From positions 62,001-126,000 of the forward strand of contig JAJAGP010001354.1 in NCBI GenBank assembly GCA_025084515.1: a DNA stretch of 64,000 nucleotides. Reading direction: 5' to 3'. Origin of the DNA: Ancistrus triradiatus. Taxonomy: Eukaryota > Chordata > Actinopteri > Siluriformes > Loricariidae. Position numbers and translations under genes: made by a program. Shown in pieces: positions 12,464 through 24,560 of the stretch (position 1 is the stretch's first letter; each line of letters starts with the position of its first letter). Under the pieces are notes generated by a model, which worked only from the letters and a program-made list of their open reading frames with translations, was not told the DNA's origin and ran no database searches.

Positions 12464-13698
12464 TTTTAGATTGTCAGGACCAGATGTTCCATCTAAAATT
12501 TCTGTATAGGGCAATTAAATGTGATTAAATCCAAACACAAATCCAAACAAACGTCATACTCCATCCCATCAACCACAGCTCTCAGTGAATAATCAAGATC
12601 CATTTCTTTGTTACTATAGAGTTATGTTTAACTTTATTATAAAAAATATTTTTTATACATTTTACATTAGAGGACCAAAATTATGTACTTAAGAGGAAAT
12701 TTTATATGCACACAAACACATGTGTAAAGTTTTCAGGAGAATCACAAATGTTCGGATCATATGCCAAGTGATCTGAATCAACTTGACCACTGTTCTCCCA
12801 CGGAAACGAAACAGGGATTTTTTTTGCTGAGAGTTGCTCTTTCTCTCGCATCTTTTGTATTTAGCTCAATATTATCGAGGTGTCTTTTATTGACACCTCT
12901 GTTCTGTAAAAATACATAGTGTCCTTTACCACCTCCATTGCATACTATGGAATGCAGAAGTTGTTGACTTGCTCTGCTTCAGTCGATAAAATGACCTTTC
13001 AAAGAAGTGAAAAGTTACAAGTAAAACTTGCTGTAATATGAAATGAACACAATTAACAGGCGACCCAGTTCCTTTTAGAGCAATGGAACCATCTGAAGTC
13101 TGTCGACTTGTTAGTTCGGTAGGTGCGAGTTTGAAAGTAAGACTATGTCCTGTAGGTTTAGGAGTTCTAAAATTCACCAGTCCAATTCTAGTATCATTCT
13201 GAAACACTGGATCTGTTACTGGAAGGACTGCATGTCCTATTATTATATGTCATGCAAATGAACACAGGACACCAGTTATTTAAAAGCCTGCTGACCTAAC
13301 CCCTATGACTTCTGTGTAAATGGTTTGGATAGAGTAGGTTGCATTTCTAAGAGGAAGTCTACTGAAATCGTTTTTTAATGAGATGATCACATTCCCCAGA
13401 ACCCTCAATCATATGGTCACAAATTTGGACCCCCTTTTTTGCTTGTATGTGTTTTTTTATGTGTAAATGACAAGATCACAATAAAAGGTCTGTTGCTGAT
13501 GTAATGAAATACCCACATCTGCTAACGTTCCCAAATATCCGTTGTAAATTGTGTATCTATAGCATATATCAGTGAATACTGTAATCTTTTTAGACTCTCA
13601 AATTAAACATTAAACAAGTGATTTTACTTAATGCTAAGCCGTTTTTTTTGAACAAAAGAAAGCTATTTCCAAAACAGTACTGTTCTGAATTCAATATC
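12464..13698 (+). other. 3' untranslated region and flank of the PI3K gene
   Basis: Follows the TAG stop directly. AATAAA at 13480-13485 is a plausible poly(A) signal, which would give a 3' UTR of about 1 kb. A 93-codon open frame on the opposite strand (12926-13207) shows no family resemblance and is treated as chance. Confidence 0.5.
13480..13485 (+). terminator. Candidate poly(A) signal of the PI3K gene
   Basis: AATAAA about 1 kb past the stop codon, on the coding strand. Other AT-rich hexamers exist nearby, so this is a candidate only. Confidence 0.4.
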
Positions 13699-15512
13699 TA
13701 CAGTTGATTTGGAAGGTATTCAAACCCCTTCACTTTTTGAACACTTTATTGCATTGTAGATTTGGATTGGATTTTAAGTGGATAAACTGAAAACATGGCA
13801 CCAGCAAGAGAGTTGTCAAATGAGACAATGGAAAGGATTATTAAACTCCTTCAAGAAGGAAATCCAACAAGGGATGTAGGTTGTTCCCAGTCACCTGTGT
13901 CTAAAATTTGGTGCAAGTATAAACATAATGGGAAGGTTATCAAAGGAAAACATACGGGTAGACCAAGGAAGAAGTCAAAGCATCAGGATACAAGGGCTAA
14001 AGAGAAGCAATCATGAAGGGTAGATGATTGGATGAATATGATATTCAGACATGAATCACCCATCTGCATTGGTCAGGGAGATGAGGCTGGAACTTTTTCT
14101 GGTGCCTTTCTAATGAAAGTTAAAGATGAGTGGTTTAAGAAAACAATGAATTTCCCACTCATTTATTTTATGGGGATGTATGTCAGGTAAAGGTCAGACG
14201 AGATGTCAGTCATTACCTCGGGTCAATTAACCAGTGAAGATTGAAATTTTGGAGAATGTTCTCATTCCACAGATAGAAAACAGGGTTAGTGAAGATTAAG
14301 TCAGGATGATAATGCATCTGGCCACAGTGCAAAGATTGTTAAAGCTTTTCTTCAGGAAAGGCAGATCAAATCGATGCCATGGCCAGCAAAGTCCGTATCT
14401 CAATCCCAACGAAGACTTATGGTGGAAATGGAAAAAAAAAATTGGCCAATGGCTAGGCTCCATCCTGCAAAGCTGGATGGTCATAGAGTCCATGGGACTA
14501 AGCAGGTGACGAGCTGCATCTGGTGGTTGCCAAATGTAGTGCTTGGAGTTCTCTCCAAAACATCGAGTTTTTGTGTTATCAGAACAGAGAATCTGTTCCC
14601 TCATGCTCTCAGAACTCTTTAAATGCCATCTGGCAAAACCCAGGTCCGTTGTACTGTACCTTTTACTTGAGTGACTTGAGTGTCTGGATAGTCTATTATA
14701 AGATGTCCTGATAGATGGAGTGCTGCTGAGAAAGTTGTCCATTTGGCAGGCTTTTCCAACTTTGCAGATTAATTATGAATTCTTGTTGCCTGACCATTGG
14801 ACCTCTTTACCCTGTTACTCGATTTTGCCAGATGGCCAACAGGATCTTCCATTCCATAATTATTGATGTTGCGATGGTCCTGCTAATGCTCATGTTTAGA
14901 AATAGTTTTTTGCCCAAATCTTTGCCATGTCACAATTTTAGGTTTATGTGACTACATTATGTTTTGTAGTTTACAGGGGACTACACAGATGTCTTAATAC
15001 AGTTCCTTGTGCTTCATATCTTGTTTTTTATCCTGACATGCAGTGTGATTTGTGGTGTGCATGTTTAAGTGTCTCCACTCATTCTAATTTCCCACAGGTG
15101 AATGCCAATATCATGTTCTAGAGACATCTTCGTGATAATTAATGCAAACAGGACACACCACATTTCAATTCAGAGTGCCACTGCAAAGGGTTTGAATGTT
15201 TGTGTTAACTCTTTCAGTCTTGCTGATACCAAGTGGGTAAGGCTATGAAATCTGTCACAAACCTGTTTTACATTATTTCATTTTTTATAACTTGGAGTCG
15301 TAGTGAAAATTGCACTTAAATGTTTTTGTCTGCTAAAAGTTTAAGAACTGAAGTATTTTGATCCTCTAAACAGACTTCTTGCACAGAACTATTGTCTGCC
15401 TCATTAAAATAAATTCCTGACTGAAAGGCTTAAACATACTTTGACTTTTATGTTAATTAAATCTACAAGTGTGCAATAAGTGAAGGTGTGCATACTTTTT
15501 GGATTCACTGTA
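13699..15512 (+). mobile_element. Tc1-like DNA transposon, inactive
   Basis: Starts TACAGTTGATTTGGAAGGTA and ends in a mirrored TTTTTGGATTCACTGTA; both edges carry TA. At 13795-14016 the plus strand begins with an ATG and encodes about 70 residues of the transposase paired helix-turn-helix domain (SNETMERIIKLLQEGN, then GRPRKKSK), which then stops early. A degraded catalytic part appears near 14306-14440 (SGHSAKIVKAFLQE). The catalytic core between them is lost. Confidence 0.75.
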
Positions 15513-16994
15513 TTTACATTAAGTTCATGTAGTTTTTGCCCCAAGACTTTACTGGTCAAACTGATGTACTTATAGCTCAGAATGTGCCATTGAATGAATT
15601 CTCTCCAGTTGTGGTTGAACAGATGTACATCTTTTGACTATACTTCTCATGTGATGATATAATCTGTAAACTGTTTAACAAGGCGTACTTGTCACTCTTT
15701 GAGTTATAACAAGTAGGAAGAGCGCAGAAACATTAGTAGTAGATGTATCGAAGAGCCAGTGCATTTTGAAGTTGCTATCATAGTCTTTATGCGTTGTCAC
15801 ATTAAATGTCTATTGTGTCACATTCCAATTCTTTCTAAAGGTCATCTTTATACTTCTCATATTGTCTAATCTCACCTAGTATGTCCAGTGATTACTTGAC
15901 TGTAATGTTATATGCACCAGATGCTGCTTTCCATTCAGTATAGAAAATATAAGAAACAAATGCATAACACAAGTGTGTATAGAAAACCACCATACCCTGT
16001 CAAAATCCTTACCTAAATTACTTTTCCTTGCTTAAAATACATTTTTTAAATTTAAATATTTAACCGTCAACATCAAAGTGAAAATAACAATCAAACATTT
16101 CTGATCACTAATTGAAATTTAATTAGTAAAACATCAGATTGTGAAGCAATTAGCCGCTTTAGAGAAATCATTATAAACTTGTTCAGGTACAAGCATTCAC
16201 CTTCAATATCACACTGCAGGCTAATTTTCCCCCACGCAACATCAACTGTTGTTGGTGTTACGATAAACTCTGCTCGTGATTCGATTTGATTCATTATACT
16301 GAGTTCATGATTTGATTTTCTCACAGTTATTGATTTTGCATCAATAAAAGGCATTCTTTTTTTATTTCGAAAATGCAAAACAATGCACATTTCTTGTACA
16401 AGTTTTTAAACAAAAAAACTTGTCTCCTGTAATTAACAGAATTTTAATAACTAGAAATAGAAGTTGAAAATGAGACCCTGTTATCATGCCTAGTTTGTCA
16501 AACACCTTTTTGTATCAATTGTGTGTTAAAAGGGTTATACAAATATCTTTAAACATCCCAGATTCCTTCAGTTTCCATTAGTGAAGATATAAAGGAAGAT
16601 ATGATGTATGAATGTCCCCTCTTGTGTTCAAAGAATGCAACAATGTTATTAGATGTCCATAAAGAGAAGATACCTCTGCAATTACATCGTGACATTAACA
16701 ATATGCAACTCGTTTATAATTTTTCTACTATGAATCAAAGCCCACCTCATCCCCTAAAATATTAGCTGATTCCACTGTAGTTGAGGAAGTAAAATATTGA
16801 ATGTATAGTGATGTTGAACAACATTTGTGGAATCCCAATAAACTGCAAACAAATAAAGAAAATTAATCAGTATCTTCTGATTTACTTCTGTTTATTATTA
16901 GCGAAATCCATTAGTTCAGTTGTCAACTGAACATTGTACTACGTATTACATGGTTCTGGTATTACAATTTTCTCGGTACCAAATATCAATGATA
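15513..16994. other. Intergenic, AT-rich
   Basis: No gene recognised. A 99-codon minus-strand open frame at 16091-16390 has no recognisable domain. Confidence 0.4.
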
Positions 16995-17660
16995 TTTTAA
17001 CAAAGTAAAGTGGTATTACCACAAAGTGGTTCTGCAGAGTCTATCGCTACAGACCTCGATACTTCAAGTGATCTTCAGATTAGCTCAAGAACAGTGTGTA
17101 GAAAGCTTTGTGGGATGGGTTTCCATGGCCGAGCAGCAGCATTCAAGCCTAATTCATCAAGTGTAATGCAAAGCATTGGATGCAGTGGTGTAAAGCACGC
17201 CGCCACTGGACTCCAGAGCAGTGTAGACATGTTCTCTACAGTGACTAATCATGCGTCTCCGTCTGACAATCTGATGGATGAGTCTGGGTTTTGCAGTTGC
17301 CAGGAGAACGGTACTTGTCTGACTGCATTGTGCCAAGTGTAAAGTTTGGTGGAAGGGGGATTATGGTGCGGGGTTGTTTTTCAGGAGTTTGGCTCAGCCT
17401 CGTAGTTCCTGTGAAAGGAACTCTTAATACTTGAGCGTACCAAGAGATTTTGGACAATTTCATGCTCTCAACTTTGTGGGAAGTTTGGGGATGGCCCCTT
17501 CCAGTTCCAATATGACTGCAGCAGTGCACAAAGCAAGGTCCAAGACATGGATGTTGGTGTGGGAAGAACTTGACTGGCCTGCAATCCTGACCTCAACCCG
17601 ATAGAACACCTTTGGGATGAATTAGAGCAGAGACTGCCAGCCAGACCTTCTCGTCAAACA
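16995..17660 (+). pseudogene. Tc1-like transposase remnant (second subfamily)
   Basis: Plus-strand pieces of a fish Tc1 transposase in order: RTVCRKLCGMGFHGRAAA (end of the DNA-binding domain), ESGFC near the first catalytic aspartate, GGRGIMVRGCF-like core sequence, and NPIEHLWDELEQR near the last catalytic residue. At least two frameshifts separate them. It is cut short at about 17660 where a different Tc1 piece begins. Confidence 0.75.
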
Positions 17661-17669
17661 TCAGCCACT

Positions 17670-18075
17670 GGTTGTGCAAGTTTTCTGACTTAGAAAGATG
17701 AGAGAGATCTGTAATTTTCATCATAGGTATCCAGGAAATAAAACTGTAGGGTTTTTAAAGATTTAAATTGTAAATCATGGTACAAAATAAGTATTTGGTC
17801 AATAAATTTGGTTCAACTCAATACTTTGTTACATAACCTTTGTTGGCAATGACAGAGGTCAAACGTTTCCTGTAAGTCTTCACCAGGTTTGCACACACTG
17901 TAGCTGGTATTTTGGCCCATTCCTCCATGCAGATCTCGTCTAGAGCAGTGATGCTTTGGGGCAGTAGTACCTTGGTTCTCGAACTACCTTGGAACTCATC
18001 AAATTCGGTTCTCGATGCATTTTGACTAGAAAAATTTATCTCAGTTCTTGTCCTGTGCTCGGTACTCTGCACACT
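17670..18075 (-). mobile_element. Tc1-like element end, opposite orientation
   Basis: Carries the terminal region typed at 3781 (GTTGTGCAAGTTTTCTGACT, CTGTAATTTTCATCATAGGT) followed, on the minus strand, by the transposase C-terminal tail with EEWAKIPATVCANLVKTYRK. It abuts the element at 16995-17660, so one probably inserted next to or into the other. Confidence 0.7.
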
Positions 18076-18379
18076 TGCTAAAATGTGTGAGTGTCGGTGC
18101 CTCGTGATTTAGCTTAACAGCTATGCTAACGCCCTGAGTTCATCGAAAGTGTAAGTGTTTTGTACTTTTTACTTTCAATCCATTACTTACTAAATTACAT
18201 GAGATTTTTCAACACTTTATTATAAAATAAGCTTAGTATTATAGATTTTGACGAACTGTAGGTTGTTTTAAACATGAACTTACTTATCATGGTGTCCTTT
18301 CCATATCTCTATCTATGATACAGAATAGACTGCTCTACCAAACATTCGCTAAACTTCTCAGTTCATCATAACTTATGAT

Positions 18380-18625
18380 GGATTTGTCAATACAACTCCA
18401 TTAAAGAAGAATAAAGTTAATGTTTTGTAATGGCCAAGTAAAAGTCCTGACCTTAATCCAATCGAAGTGTTGTGGAAGGATCTGAAGCGAGCAGTTAATG
18501 TAAGGAAATCCAGAACATCCCAGAGCTGAAGCTGTTCTATATAGAGGAATGGGCTAAAATTCCTCCAAGCCGGTGTGCAGGACTGATCAACAGTTCTCTC
18601 TCCGATCAACAGTATACTCTTTCCC
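18380..18625 (+). pseudogene. Tc1-like transposase C-terminal fragment
   Basis: On the plus strand the sequence reads SPDLNPIEVLWKDLKRAVN, then EEWAKIPPSRCAGLINS. This is the last third of a Tc1-type DDE transposase of the same subfamily as 33144-34540. No N-terminal part is present. Confidence 0.7.
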
Positions 18626-18920
18626 TTTCTCCACTGGCACCTTCTGCAGGCACCACATTACATCATTGGGACTAGCCCCTTTCAGGCATCCGTCCCATGC
18701 TTCACAGAGCCCTGCTTTAACTGCCTACTCCTGATCCAGTTTGACATCAGGTGGCTCATCCCAGCCCAGCCCAGGGACTGCTGTGGTGGGTACTGCTTTC
18801 CCTTTCTTCTTGCACAATGTAACAACGGAGTATCCTCTAAACTAGGATAACACACAGCATACAATGCCCAAATAATACACAACACAATATAAATGGCGGA
18901 TAGTAAGGCCCAAACGTACA

Positions 18921-19702
18921 ACCCCAATTCCAGTGAAGTTGGGACGTTGTGTAAAACATAAATATAAACAGAATACGATGAGTTGCAAATCCTTTTCAAC
19001 CTATATTCAATTGAATACACTACACAGTCAAGATGTTCAAACGGATAAACTTTATTGATTTTTGCAAATATTCACTCATTTTGCATGTGATGCCTGCAAA
19101 ACGTTCCAAAAAAGTTGGGACAGGAGCATGTTTACCACTGTGTTACATCATCTTTAATTTTAACAACACTCAATAAGCATTTGGGAACTGAGGACACTTT
19201 GTTGAAGCTTTGTAGGTGGAATTCTTTCCCATTCTTGCTTGATGTACAACTTCAGTCGCCTGAGGGATCGAAGGCTACGGGCATTCAATGTTGGTTTTCG
19301 GCCTTGTCGCTTACTTGCAGAGATTTCTCCAGATTCTCTGAATCTTTTGATGATATTATGGACTGTAGATGATGAAATCCCTAAATTCCTTGCAATTGCA
19401 TGTTGAGAAACATTGGTCTTAAATTGCTGGACTATTTGCTAACGCAGTTGTCCACAAAGTGGTGAACCTCACCCCATCCTTGCTTGTGAAAGACTGGGCC
19501 TTTCGGGGATGCTCCCTTTATACCCAATCATGGCACTCACCTGTTTCCAATTAACCTGTTTGCCTGTGGAATATTCCACACAGGCATTCCTCAGCTTTCA
19601 CAGTCTTTTATTGAAATATGGGTTGAAAAGGATTTGCAAATTATCATATTGTTTTTATTTATGTTTTACACAATGTCCTAACTTCAATGGAATTGGGGTT
19701 GT
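18921..19702 (-). mobile_element. Internally deleted Tc1/mariner-type element
   Basis: Left end ACAACCCCAATTCCAGTGAA and right end AATGGAATTGGGGTTGT are inverted repeats, and long subterminal repeats such as TTGCAAATCCTTTTCAACCT recur inverted near 19615-19640. Minus-strand relics of a transposase DNA-binding region lie in between. At about 780 bp it is far shorter than a full element, so most of the transposase is missing. I recognise the ends as a very common fish repeat type. Confidence 0.75.
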
Positions 19703-20260
19703 ACACAAAGTACACAACCATGTTCTTTCTATTGTATCCTGCTGACAATGAGAATTTATGTATTATCCAAGTGTTCCTGGCCTGTAATGAATGCAGGATG
19801 CAATAGAAATCACACTAACAATGATATAAGAATAATAGAATAGCTTTATTTACAGCATGGATAATGCATAGAAAAACATCACCTGTCTGCACTTACCTAC
19901 ATCCTACCAACCATATTGACTGGGAAGCCTGTTCAGTCTGACAGGAGTCCACAGGCAGTGAGTGGTCCCAGGCAGTCACGCGCACTCCGTGGGTGAGCTT
20001 CTGCCAGACCAATGGAAGTCCCGTCCCTTATAGATGTTAGAAACATGGCTAGTATTAGGGAGGACCAGACTGGTCAGCCCCCAACACTGCTCTCTATATT
20101 CTGTTCTACTGGTTTCAACCAGTTTCAATGGAAGACAAATAACCTAATCTCTAGATGTTTTCATTACTATCTTGCCTTCATTAGAGTGAGGTCGAGGACA
20201 CTATTTCCTTACACATCCAAAACCTTGTCTATGGTCACAACACCCCTGATGGGCTGAATG
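19703..20260. other. Intergenic, no recognised feature
   Basis: No exon or RNA gene. A short direct repeat of CAGTCTGACAGGAGTCC-type sequence is not convincing as an element. Confidence 0.4.
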
Positions 20261-20905
20261 AAAAGCTTTATACAAGTCCACCATTCCCGACCAGATTAGA
20301 CAAGTTGGCACTAGAATGGCGTCGATATCTCAAAAATTGATGACGTTGATAGCCAGACAAAAACGTGGAAAAATAATAATATTAATAACTAGAGAGGTGC
20401 ATTTCCTGAAGAAAATGCGAGTGTGATTGCCACTTTGCAACGTCGACCCTGAACCTATGTAAGGGGCCCCATGGGCATCACATGTCAACTCGGATTGCAC
20501 CCGGGACCAAGCCTGCTGAATTTTGTGGCCGTAGGTCTAAAACTGACTGACTTACGGTCATTGGCCCGCCAGGGGCCCCAGTGCCCAGCTGGGGTCCAGA
20601 GGGGCCCCATGGGCATCACATATCACCTGAGATTGCACCCGGGACCAAGCCTGCTGAATTTCGTGGCTGTAGGTCGAAAACTGACTGATTTATGATTCGT
20701 TAACTTTGGGCCCATTCATTTCCTATGGGAAAATTTTGGACTTTGCAGGGGCCCCTGTGGGGCCCCCCAAAGTCTGACCGGAAAGCCCTATACAAGCACA
20801 CCATTCCCGACCGGACGCAATGGCGCTGGAACGGGGTCAATATCTCAAAAATTGCGGCAGTCGATACGCGTCTCAAATTTCGGAATGTTCAGAATCGGAT
20901 AACAA
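20261..20905. repeat. GGGGCCCC-rich dispersed repeat with 138-bp internal period
   Basis: Two tandem units start at 20463 and 20601 with GGGGCCCCATGGGCATCACA. Each carries TGCACCCGGGACCAAGCCTG and GTGGCCGTAGGTC or GTGGCTGTAGGTC, and the period is 138 bp. The pair is flanked by a longer diverged direct repeat about 520 bp apart (ACCATTCCCGACC ... ATATCTCAAAAATTG at 20281-20339 and again at about 20800-20855). The same 138-bp unit recurs at 57690-57905 inside an OlfC intron. It is probably part of a larger mobile or satellite family; I cannot name it. Confidence 0.7.
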
Positions 20906-21046
20906 TAGTGTGATCGCCTATATAGGCAATTGCAGCTCTGCAAAGGTCTATACTGCTGAGCATGAATTAAAAACCCTATTCCTTTATCAGATAAACCATC
21001 CTGCAAAATTTTGAATGTGTAACACAAAACTAGAAGACGAAAGTTT

Positions 21047-21310
21047 GTGAATGAACTTAGAGTTTGGCTTGAAACCCTGTCCGGGACTGGTTCTTTGGTG
21101 TTGTTAGGTGGCTGCTATCCCAGGTGGCCGTTATTGTGTTACTACGTGGTTGCTATGGTTTCCATGGCAGTTGCTATGGTGTTGCTAGGTGGCTGCTATG
21201 CTGTCTCAGGTGGTTACGATGGTGTCCTATGTAGTTGCTATGGTGTTGCTAGCTGGTTGCTATAGTGTCCCATGTGGTTGCTATCGTGTTGCTAAGTGGC
21301 TGCTATGTTG
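21047..21310. repeat. GTTGCTATGG-type minisatellite
   Basis: Imperfect tandem array of GTTGCTATGGTGTTGCTAGGTG-like units of roughly 20 to 45 bp with many substitutions. It has low coding value on either strand. Confidence 0.75.
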
Positions 21311-21354
21311 TCTCTGTGCCCTGTTAGCTTATACCCTAGTTAGATTATACATTT

Positions 21355-21865
21355 AACAGTTTTTCAAGATGAAAAAAGATGTTTTTAACACAATTTGTGA
21401 CATTTATGTCACAAGTAAACAAATTCAGGAGAAATAAACATTTTCCAGCCTATTTCTGCATTGTTTCATAGAAGAAAAACATTTTCAACTGAATGACTGT
21501 TCTTATGCTGTTTTTACCAAAAACTGTCTCGTTGATGTCGTTTGATTATACAGCACCTAAACAAGCGCTGTTGGGTTTTGCGTAGCAGAGGAGCGTTTTA
21601 CTGCTTGGTGCTCATGGCTTGTAATCATTATAGTCAAGGTTGGTTAAAGAAAGGAATTTTCAACTGAATGACTGCCCTAACACTGTTTTTTACCCAAAAC
21701 TATATTTGTACAATGTCGTGTAGTTAATTATACTTTTCAAGACGAAAAAATGTTTTTTAAGACAATTTAACATTTATGTCACAAGTAAACACATTCAGGA
21801 GAAATAAACACTTTCCAGCCTATTTCTGCATTGTTTCATAGAAAAAAATACCTTTTCAACTGAGG
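21355..21865. repeat. Tandemly duplicated block of about 373 bp
   Basis: The stretch beginning TTTTCAAGATGAAAAAA (about 21361), followed by TTTATGTCACAAGTAAACA and TTCCAGCCTATTTCTGCATT, is repeated from about 21735 with few changes; a shared TTTTCAACTGAATGACTG segment lies in both. The second copy stops abruptly after TTTTCAACTGA at 21863, where gypsy remnant 1 begins. Confidence 0.7.
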
Positions 21866-22404
21866 GGACGAGGTTGGAAATGGTTACGGGCTTAATCTGC
21901 GACACATGGAATGTGGGGTCTTCATGTTTCATGCTTCATGTGTTTGAGGCACACAGAGAATCAGGGTGTGAGCTTCTTGGACTTTGCTTTGAGTGGAATG
22001 TTCGAGCCAGTCGAGTTGGTCTGGGAGGTAAGTGGGACTGGGTCTTCTGTGGCAGTTGGCCAAGGTGGTAGTGCAGTAGTGCATTTTCTCCAGCTGCCCG
22101 TGAGCGGCCTTCCAGACCTTCCAGCAGCGGTGAAAATGGTCTTGGATGGAGGGGACGGCCACTTCCTGCTCAGGGAACAGGGGCAGTTGGTAGCCCAGGG
22201 ACGCTTCATAGGGGGATAAGCAGGCAGCAGAGCAAACCAGCGTGTTGTGGTCATATTCAACCCAGACCAGGTGTGAACTCCAGGTGTGATGCCTTCCCAC
22301 AATGATACAGTGATCCAACCAAGTAGCCTAGAGGTCTTGGTTGGATCACTTGGCCTGCTCGTTGGTCTGAGGAGTGAAATCCCAATGATAGGTGGCTGTA
22401 GCTT

Positions 22405-22860
22405 TCAATGGCTTACAGAAGGCTTGCCAGACCTGGGATGAAAATGGGGGCCTCTGTCTGAGACCATGTCCAGAGGGATGCCATAGATTTTGAACTCGTG
22501 CTTGACAAGTAGGGTGGCTGTCTCAAATGCTGTGGGCAGCTTGGGGAGTGTGATAAGGCAGATCACCTTAAAGAAATGGTCCACCACCATAAGGATAACT
22601 GTCCTGCAGTTAAAGTCCGGGAGTCCAGTGATGAAAGCCATGGTGACATGGGACGAAGGTCTTCCCAGGATAGGCAGGGGTTGCAGGAGGCCAGCTCGTG
22701 GCTGATGAGAAGCTTTGCTCCAGGTGCAGACAGGGCAGGCCAAGATGAACTCCCTCGAACAAGCCCAGGTTATGTCTGATGCCGGGATGGCAGGAGAACT
22801 TCGACCTGTGGGTCCAGTGTGAAGGACTGTGGAGACGAAGGTCCGGTCTGGAGGTGCCAA
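22405..22860 (-). pseudogene. Gypsy integrase fragment
   Basis: Minus-strand frame with the end of the zinc-binding domain (CPVCTWSKASHQ), the integrase core start (MAFITGLPDF, MVVDHFFK), then a second core segment (DMVSDRGPHF). These match the order expected for the first and second catalytic aspartates. The frame ends soon after in shifted sequence. Confidence 0.8.
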
Positions 22861-22930
22861 GCTGGGAGGGGGAACTGACCTCTGGGCTTCTTCAATGGCC
22901 TAACGGACCTGCCAGGTGAGGTTAGTCAAG

Positions 22931-23740
22931 TCAGAGGTTACTCTGGCTTGCCTGGGGTTGAGTCTCTTGGCAGTTTGTATGTAGGCCAGGTTCTTGTGGT
23001 TGGTCCAGACATTGAAAGGCTGGGCCAAGGCATAGCCTTCCAACCAATGCCTCCACTCCTCGAGGGTAATTTTGATGGCCAGGAGTTCCCAGTTGCCATT
23101 GTAATTTGCCTCGGCAGGGGAAAGGTGGTGGGATAAGAAGGCACAGGGGTGCAGTTTCCCTTTGGGTCCAGACCTCTGGGATTGGGTCCAGACCTCTGAG
23201 GGATTCCTGAAGATAGTTATTCATAGCTTCCTGTTCTGGAGGTGAGAGACTGTACAGGTGGCCACTGGGCAGATGGGCACCCTGGAGCATGTTTATAGAA
23301 CAATCATAGGGGTGAAGAGTTGGCAGCAACAGGGCTTGGTCCTTGCTGAACACCTCCCTGAGATTGTGGTATTTCTGCGGAACTCCAGTGAGGTCCACTG
23401 GGTCCAGTGAAGGGCTTACCTGGTTAGTAGGAAAGGTGGCTGAGTGCAAGCAGTGGGCAGGTTTAGGTCCAGTACACCAGCTGAAGTGGGGATTATGCCT
23501 CTTCAGCCATGGATATCCCAGGATCATGGGAGGCTGTGGAGCTCGAATAAATGAAGTCTCTGCATGGTTACCGGAAAGCATAATGGACACGGGGGCTGTT
23601 CTGTGTGTCTTGGTGGCAAGGATGTGGCTGTCAATGGCATACACCCTGATGGGGGTCGGCAGGGTAACTAGCAGGTAACACATCTCTTGTACAAATGACT
23701 CATCAATAAGGTTATCTTCGGCAGATGAGTCCACTAGCAT
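22931..23740 (-). pseudogene. Gypsy pol fragment: protease and truncated reverse transcriptase
   Basis: Longest open frame of the remnant (269 codons). The protease comes first (VDSSAEDNLID, then LGYPWLKRHNPHFSW), followed by the linker REVFSKDQALLLP and the beginning of the RT fingers (SPPEQEAM). After LQESLRGL the frame leaves gypsy-like sequence; the YxDD box and palm are absent, so an internal deletion removed most of RT. It is part of a decayed mobile element and not a host gene. Confidence 0.8.
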
Positions 23741-24560
23741 GGTTATAGGTACAACCTTCGCTGAGCTGTAACGTACCTGGGATCCTCAGCTTGGGGCAAA
23801 ATTCCATGGCGCTGTCTGCATACATGCTGGTTCTAATTCTCACAGTGGCAGGCCCAGTCCTGGAGTCCACCAGAGGTGCTCGAGGTGGATGGGAGAAGCG
23901 GGAGTTGGCTCATCTGGGTGCGATCCAGAACAGTACCCAGGACAAAGTCAGCAGCACAGCTATGACGTTCAATGCGGCATCCAGGGAGGCAGCTGTCCAG
24001 ATGAGTTGCTAGATGAACCAGCCTCTGTAAAGTCGGGGGATCGTCTAGGACCTCTAGCTCATCAGGGTCTCATTGAGACCTAGGCAAAACGCACCTTTTA
24101 GCGCGTTGTTGTTCCACCCTGCACCTGATGCTGCCCTTCTAAACTCCACAGTGTAGTCAGTGACCGACCGGGAGCCCTGCTGGAGGTGAAAGAGCCGGCA
24201 GGTAGGGGACCCAGCAAATGCTGCATGGTCAGACCTCCCTAAACTGGCTGAGAAATTCAGCAAAGGTGTAGCGGTTGGAATCGGTCCCAGGTTGGGTGGC
24301 CTCCTCCCATGCTAAGGCTTTGCCTCTCAACAAGCCCACCCTATAGTCCATCTTGCTTGTGTCCAAGGCGAACGTGAGTGGGTGCTAGGAGAAAATCAGC
24401 TCGCACTGGAAGACGAACCCCTGAAACTTCCCCAGCTCACTATTGTAGGGCTTGGTGGCAGAGATTCACACTTTCTGGACAGGGTTCGAGGGTCCAATCC
24501 TGGAAAAGAAGACAGACAGCTGTTGTGTGAGTTCCTGGGGTTGGTGAGTAAGGAGCTGTT

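Larger units (their letters stand above)
21866..24560 (-). mobile_element. Ty3/gypsy retrotransposon remnant 1 (no LTRs)
   Basis: On the minus strand, from high to low coordinates: gag (about 24530-23800; the region around SVTDYTVEFRRAASGAGW is typical of gypsy gag), aspartic protease with a diverged active site (MLVDSSAEDNLIDE near 23740), the start of reverse transcriptase (LYSLSPPEQEAMNNYLQESL), a relic of the following region in a shifted frame, then integrase zinc-binding and core parts (22860-22405) and the integrase C-terminal region (22318-21929). The reverse transcriptase catalytic centre is missing. Frameshifts and stops are numerous and no LTR pair is visible, so the copy is dead. 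Confidence 0.85.

Noticed and set aside
12926..13207. 93-codon frame antisense to the PI3K 3' UTR
   Set aside because: No domain, no start context, and overlaps an expected untranslated region.
13795..14016. Domesticated helix-turn-helix protein from a Tc1 element
   Set aside because: It has an ATG and 73 codons, but it lies inside intact element ends and ends at a mutation-derived stop; nothing suggests selection.
16091..16390. 99-codon minus-strand open frame as a gene
   Set aside because: No recognisable domain, AT-rich intergenic setting, no splice partner or promoter signal.
18682..19020. 112-codon minus-strand membrane-like frame
   Set aside because: Half of it overlaps the left end of the deleted Tc1/mariner element at 18921; a chance frame.
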